Assembly (NCBI GenBank): GCA_036417435.1
Contig: CM070902.1
Coordinates: 134,033,886-134,097,885, forward strand
From: Inia geoffrensis
Lineage: Eukaryota > Chordata > Mammalia > Artiodactyla > Iniidae
Reading direction: 5' to 3'
Length of the DNA stretch: 64,000 bases
The notes under the pieces are model-generated. The model made no database searches. It saw only the letters and a program-made list of their open reading frames with translations, and was not told the origin of the DNA. Positions 58,993-64,000 of the stretch are shown here, piece after piece; within the stretch, counting starts at the first letter, position 1, and each line of letters opens with the position of its first letter. A program made the translations under genes and the position numbers.

Positions 58993-59109
58993 GTTATTTG
59001 GCCACACTATGCAGCTTGCAGTATCTTAGTTCCCCAACCAGGGATCAAACCCCAGATCCCCTGCTGTGGAAGTGCGGAGTCCTAACCACTAGACCACCAG
59101 GGAATTCCC
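58993..59109 (-). repeat. Short tRNA-Glu-derived SINE (CHR-1-like), minus strand
   Basis: 'ggccacactatgcagcttgc' to 'gaccaccagggaattccc'. Target-site duplication aacaactccata (58981-58992) against aacaaatccata (59110-59121). The A-tail has eroded. Confidence 0.9.
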
Positions 59110-59121
59110 AACAAATCCATA

Positions 59122-59750
59122 TTTAGATTGTAAGGGTAACTTAGTATGAAGAGCGTCTCAGAAGAAATTCCTGTAACATATACAAGGCCCACTTTTACAT
59201 TTTCACTATTTTTCCTATTTTCTTCTTCTTTTCCAGAAAAAAAGATATTATTCGGATCCATTTAATTGTGGGAGAGGAGAACTATGATTCAGTCATTTAT
59301 CTTTTTAAAGCTTTTTTTGGTGTGTGAACTTGTTTTGATGAGCACATAATTTGGTGTTCAGCCTTAATGCTTTCACAAGCATTTTTGAACTGAACCAAAA
59401 GGGCATAGGGAAGTTACTTGAAGAAGTGGCCTTTGAGGTGCTTTTACTCATTCCTCTAGCTCAGATGACCAGAGGGACCAATGCAAACAGAGTATGCTGG
59501 GTCCAAGACTGGCAGTGAGCCTCCACCACCAAAAGCACTGGTATGCTTTTAAAATTGGAAGCTTTTCATTTTAGATAAGACTGTAACTGATTTGCATTCT
59601 TTAGCAGGAAGCTTTGATTCTTGATAAAGATCTGCTTGTTGCTCATTATGCATCATTATCATTGCCTCTGAAGTATATTTGGGGAAAAGCATATCTCCAG
59701 TTTTCCTTCTGGGAGGATTTTACTAGATCCTAAAGCAGTTTAATCATTTA
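59122..59750. other. Upstream intergenic DNA with an acceptor-like site
   Basis: No repeat recognised. A strong pyrimidine tract and CAG ends at 59236. The sequence after it is open for about 29 codons in one frame and has no convincing donor. Confidence 0.4.
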
Positions 59751-59947
59751 TTTTTGCGGTACGCGGGCCTCTCACCGTTGTAGCCTCTCCCGTTGCGGAG
59801 CACAGGCTCCGGACGCGCAGGCTCAGCGGCCATGGCTCACGGGCCCAGCCGCTCCGCGGCATGTGGGATCTTCCCGGACTGGGGCACGAACCCATGTCCC
59901 CTGCATCGGCAGGCGGACTGTCAACCACTGCGCCACCAGGGAAGCCC
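59751..59947 (-). repeat. CHR-2-type SINE (short class), minus strand
   Basis: 'gcggtacgcgggcctctcac' to 'ccaccagggaagcccc'. It keeps most CpG sites and is among the least diverged copies here. Confidence 0.95.
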
Positions 59948-60074
59948 CTAATCTTTTTTTTTTTAAAGCTATGGGATAAGTTCTAATTAAAAAATACTTT
60001 TATTTATTAAAACCCAATTTGTTTTCAATTTGTTTTTCTAACATCTAACTTTTTTCTTTGTTTATTAATTGCAG

Positions 60075-60320
60075 AGTTATTACACTCAAAACAATTCCAA
60101 ATCTAGTAACTATAAAAAACAATCTCATGTACTGAGAAGGAAGTTTCTTGAACAGGGAGTCCTCTCTGCCTGGTACTATGGGACCATAAAAATGACTAGT
60201 CTGGCTGAAACCATACATAACAATCTTCAGCATCAATGGGAAGAACTGCAATTGTTCTGTCAAAACATTAAAACGCGTTTTACTGTTGGTTATGAATGTA
60301 TAAGGAAATCAAAAAAATAG
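60075..60320 (+). other. Exon-like open segment, unrecognised protein
   Basis: Seen: a pyrimidine-rich tract ending TTAATTGCAG at 60074 is followed by 81 codons open to a TAG at 60318-60320. The peptide begins SYYTQNNSKSSNYKKQSHVL, contains a hydrophobic/aromatic middle (SAWYYGTIKM) and an amphipathic stretch (NNLQHQWEELQLFCQNIK), and ends in basic RKSKK. There is no methionine near the start, so it would be the last coding exon of a spliced gene, not a complete gene. I recognise no family and no repeat consensus. A second acceptor-like site (TTCTTCTTCTTTTCCAG, exon side from 59237) lies about 840 bp upstream. No AATAAA is seen immediately after the stop. An 82-codon open frame can occur by chance in AT-rich DNA, but this one has balanced codon use and lacks low-complexity runs. 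Confidence 0.3.
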
Positions 60321-60479
60321 TAAAACTAATATTTATTTAGTACATTGTAATTTAAAGCATTAGACATATTGAGAATTTAAATGTTTATTTGTGAAAAATG
60401 TATCACAAATAGTTTGAGTAGTGCCCGCCTTGTTCTAATTGCATAACTTATGATATGGAGTAGGTAACTTTTCTAGGCT

Positions 60480-61030
60480 TTAACTAATTCTCATATTCCT
60501 TTCTAAGTTTGGATCAGCTTCCAATATTTTATCTTTTGTGCTTTCAATGTTGTAAAATATCTCCAAGAGTTTCTTTAATGTAAAGTGTTTTTCTGTTGCC
60601 TTTTCCCCTGGGGCGTCTCTATCCTTTTCATTACAACTGCTTTCCTCATTTATGTCAATAAGTTTGCCTTCACTAAGTTTCTCTGGCTGCATATGTAATG
60701 TCAATATCCCATGGTCTGCTCTTTATAACTCCATTTATGTTTGATTTGAATTTTATATCTAGTGATACCACTTTTTGTTTCTTTGCTGTACTTTCATCTT
60801 TCTTGGCCAATTCCTTCTTTCAATGATCCATTTTGTAAAATGTCACATGGGTTTATTGCTGGGAAACAAGAGGAGACCACAACTACATTTTTGCTGTGTG
60901 TGTGTGAACTGAATTCCAGATGTGCAATGACCAATCACTGCCAGACTTCAAAAGGAGTGACATGATTGGTCACTGATCATGTGTGCATCTGCTATTTACA
61001 TAGTGATTTGTGGACCAAAATGCAAGCTGT
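60480..61030 (-). mobile_element. Tigger-like DNA transposon relic (transposase C-terminal part)
   Basis: The minus strand has 74 open codons at 60480-60704, with residues such as HFTLKKLLEIFYNIES and ILEADPNLERNMRIS. They recall the C-terminal helix region of pogo/Tigger-type transposases. Non-coding text to about 61030 ('gtgatttgtggaccaaaatg') may be the rest of the element. The family is suggested from memory and the boundaries are loose. Confidence 0.45.
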
Positions 61031-61234
61031 AAAGATGATACTTACGTAATTACTCAGTTACTCTACCAGGGTAATAGAGATTGGTAATAGAGATTGTTGG
61101 GGGATGGTGTTATTTAACTATCCTGTGGAACTGAATTGTGAATATCAGAACCATGAAAAGTGAAGACTGACTATATAATTTGCATGCTTTCTTTAGTAAA
61201 AGTTGAGAAATGTTAAAGCAATGGCTCTCAACAT

Positions 61235-61515
61235 ATTGCCTGGGTGATCATTCTGGAACACTTATTTGATTATATCATTCCTCTGTTAAAGATACTTGAG
61301 TGACATTTTGTACAAGACTGTGAGAATGAACACAATCCCTCATCTTCCCTGTAGCCAGGCCCCACCACCCTTTTCTTTTTGGCCACACCTTGTGGCATGT
61401 GGGATCTTAGTTTCCCGACCAGGGATCGAACCTGCACCCCTGTATTGGAAGCACGGAGTCTTAACAACTGGACTGCCAGGGAAGTACCAGGCCCTTTTCA
61501 ACATGACTTTTTAAC
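61235..61515 (+). repeat. L2 LINE fragment split by a SINE
   Basis: 'gattatatcattcctctgtt' and 'aaagatacttgagtgac' resemble L2; a short SINE interrupts at 61375-61487. Confidence 0.5.
61375..61487 (-). repeat. Short tRNA-Glu-derived SINE (CHR-1-like), minus strand
   Basis: 'ttggccacaccttgtggcat' to 'ggactgccagggaagtacc'. The internal 'cagggatcgaacctgcaccc' is the reverse of the B-box region. Confidence 0.9.
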
Positions 61516-61519
61516 CCCT

Positions 61520-61800
61520 GCCATCAAGAGGTAAGTCTATTTCCCCTCTCCCTGAATCTTGGCTGACCTTGTGACTTGTTTTGGCCAACAGGATGCCGTG
61601 ATGTTCTGCCACTGCTTTGTACATTTCCTCTCTTGAGACCCTCCTCCCTGCTGTGTAACCACATGAGAGGACCTAGCCAGGAAAGAATTGTCCAGCTAAA
61701 TTTACAACAAAGTGCCCACCCACAGAATCATGAGCTAAGGAAATACCTTTGTTTTAAGCCATTAAACTTTGGAGTAGTTCGTTATGTACCAATATGTACC
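61520..61800 (+). mobile_element. Probable MaLR/MLT1-type LTR fragment
   Basis: 'ccttgtgacttgttttggcc', 'aacaggatgccgtgatgttc', 'ttgttttaagccattaaact' and 'tagttcgttatgtaccaata' resemble the same LTR family as 15805-16340, more diverged. Confidence 0.5.
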
Positions 61801-61809
61801 AATACCAAT

Positions 61810-64000
61810 ACATATAGGACCAATTCTAACCACAGGGCCTCCCAGTCACTGCTTGGACACCCCTAGCAACAGAGAACTTCCCACCTTTAACAGTAACTTT
61901 CTCTACTTTTGTGTAATATGAGATTAAAAATAAAACAAAACCCAAAAAAGGTGGCACTGATAATTATAGTTATCAAATCTTTGAAGAGTGCTGAGTATTT
62001 TTGAGAGTTATTTCTTTACAATAACTTAAATCTATTACCCTGCAGTTTCTATTCATTGGACCCAATTTCCCTTCTTAGGGGTACATGAAACAATCTAAAT
62101 TTCTCTTTCACATGGATGCTCTTCGAATACTTAAAGGTAGCAATTTTGTGCCTCATGAGTCCTAAGTATTTCTAATACTGACTGACATGTAACTTTCTCC
62201 CAAGACTCTTGTCATTTCCATTTCACCCACAAATTCCTCCCTACTGGTCAGAGTTTGTCACAGAGGAGCAATTCCCCTAGTCACCTTCTTTACATGATAA
62301 AATTGTTGAGCAAGTCAGGAAATTTTCAGATCACTGCTTTTCAGCTGATTGAAGGAGAGCAATGTTGTAATCTGCACTATGAAAACAACATCCTTTTTCT
62401 TTTTTTCCATCTGGCCTGCTGTAGCAGGGACTCTTTAGAAATGATACTGAAACTGTTTCAAGGACAGAAAATAATTAGAAGAAGCTAGGATTCAAGTAGT
62501 TACACTTGCTAGGCACAACTCGGGACTATTCTAGAATCTTTTGTATCTAGTGTTCTTGTTTTAGGAGGATTTTTATCTTTGGAGAAAGACCTGTTTTACC
62601 TCTCATATTGCTTAAGTTTACTTAATGTTGCTATTTGAATCTCTAAGGCCATAAATATTGATTTTCATCTGGATGCCTTCTCTTTACATCTTGGGTCCAG
62701 CCCCAAGGCTGTGGAATCCTCACCTAAGACAACAGGAGCTGCTTCTGCCATAGAGCTGTGCACAGTAAACAATGCCCTGTGTTAGGACAGAGTGCCAGAG
62801 AAGAGACCAGAAGTAGGGACCAAAATTTGCTGAATATGTAAAGACAGCCAAGAATCAAATTTGGGAAGTTGTGGGTTTTTTTAGGTGAATGACTTGTATT
62901 TGAACATCATTTATTGGTTAGAGAGGGTTACATGTATGTGTAATCAGCCACTAAGATCCAGGGTGAACAAGGGGAAGTGAGTTACTTTTGCATCTGCTAC
63001 CAAATCTAAAGTGATATATCTTTTCACCCTGAGTGGGGGGAGGAGAGGATGTCCTTCAACTTGACTTCTTACAGTAATTTTTGCTTAAATTGCTATTAGA
63101 GCAATGTCCTCCAACTGGTCCTATTTTCCAAATTGTGTTTTCTACCACCTTATCGCATCTCTCATGGCAAAAGTCCTCTGTGTATTAACATATATATGGA
63201 GGTCTTTTCAAATTCCCATTGGTGCATAGCCCCCAAATTTGCCAGTTTGAGTTGTAGCAATTTTCTTTTGAGTTTTTTGAACTCTGGCCAGCATTTTTTT
63301 TCACCAATATAAATGCATGGGTGTCTTTGAGTCCAAGCCAATTCTCAATGCTGGATCCTGCACATTATGTTAATTGCCATCCTTTCTCTATGTCAGTGGT
63401 ATGTTCTACTTACAACTTCAAATTCTCTTCTCCCAACGCTGCTCTCTTCTAAAATGTTTCTAGTTACTGGTGATATGTGGTCTAGACCAGAGTTCCTCAT
63501 ATCTGCCTGATCAGCAACCCCACAGAAGCCATTTGGTCTTCAGAAAATCCTTTTTAAGTAGGTAAAGTAGGATAAGGGTTGGGGTGAAAATCAATATCCA
63601 GCCACCTAGGTCATCAGGAGTTTCTTGGACTTTTGCATTCTGAGAAGGTCATATGGCACTGGGTATGTCTGGGTCTTTGTCTGAAACATTCTTTCTTATA
63701 TTACACCTCCCTTAACCCTCACTCCCCCCAACTCCAGTCTGTAGTCACTGTCTCACTAGTTTCCCTGATTTCCCTGTGACACTGACTGTTGAATTCCAAA
63801 GGCCCTCAGAGGTCATGCTATATTAGGGTCTATTCCCCTTCTGTCACCAGGAGTCTAATAGTTTGGTAGTAACCTTGAGAGGCAAATCTGGCTCTAAAAT
63901 GATGATTTCATCTGAGATCGAACTGAATTTTCCAACGAAGTTCAAAACAGCCTGGAGACCTGTAAAAGCAAAATCACAAAATAAAACAAAAAAACTTGTT
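61810..64000. other. Upstream intergenic DNA to the window edge, nothing recognised
   Basis: About 2.2 kb without a recognised repeat, exon or RNA gene. No HSD17B13-like sequence is seen before the edge. Confidence 0.45.

Noticed and set aside
63000..64000. The 3' end of HSD17B13, the expected next gene
   Set aside because: No frame or splice-flanked segment resembles a short-chain dehydrogenase. The human gap suggests it lies beyond the window.
1..64000. CRISPR arrays, operons, phage or other prokaryotic systems
   Set aside because: No spaced identical repeats with unique spacers and no compact gene strings. All recurrent sequence is explained by mammalian retroelements.

Overview
This is mammalian nuclear DNA, almost certainly from a cetacean (dolphin or whale). 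The strongest clue is about thirty copies of tRNA-Glu-derived SINEs of the cetacean/hippo CHR type. They open with a 'cttccctggtggcgcagtggtt'-like head; one class ends in 'gtaccgc' plus A-tail and a longer class ends in 'cagccaaaaataaataaat'. Cetartiodactyl L1 3' ends, and old mammalian MIR, L2, MER1, MER2, Tigger, LTR and L1M fragments, fill most of the rest. The species is inferred from repeat content only.

One protein-coding gene can be supported: KLHL8, on the minus strand. Its first coding exon lies at 8143-8515 (start codon at 8353-8355, 71 codons, donor after codon 71, polypyrimidine acceptor upstream). It encodes the N-terminal tail and the start of the BTB domain of this CUL3 substrate adaptor. 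Its promoter is a CpG island at about 31330-32390, with NRF1-like, ZNF143-like and E-box motifs and several minus-strand splice donors for a non-coding first exon. By this reading 1-8142 is intron 2, 8516 to about 32025 is intron 1, and everything right of about 32400 is upstream intergenic DNA. In the human order the next gene on that side is HSD17B13; I find none of it here.

Layout: 1-8142, intron with SINEs, a probable LTR piece, a Tigger1-type element, L2 and MIR. 8730-14620, an old plus-strand L1 with a 5' end, a deleted middle, four SINEs and an inverted L1 insert. 16725-18803, three L1s nested in one another. 19-31 kb, mixed MIR/L2/MER DNA with several SINEs. 31.3-32.4 kb, the CpG-island promoter. 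33.7-34.3 kb, a probable ERV1-like LTR. 41.5-43.1 kb (minus), 45.1-48.4 kb (plus) and 53.1-53.7 kb, further L1s. 55.8-56.3 kb, a repeat-free block that looks like a conserved non-coding element. 60.07-60.32 kb, an open segment behind a good splice acceptor that may be an unannotated terminal exon, next to a Tigger-like transposase relic.

I do not see a convincing new biological system. The items most worth checking are the exon-like segment at 60075-60320, the repeat-free block at 55.85-56.26 kb and the promoter architecture. All repeat names come from memory of consensus sequences, with no database search.
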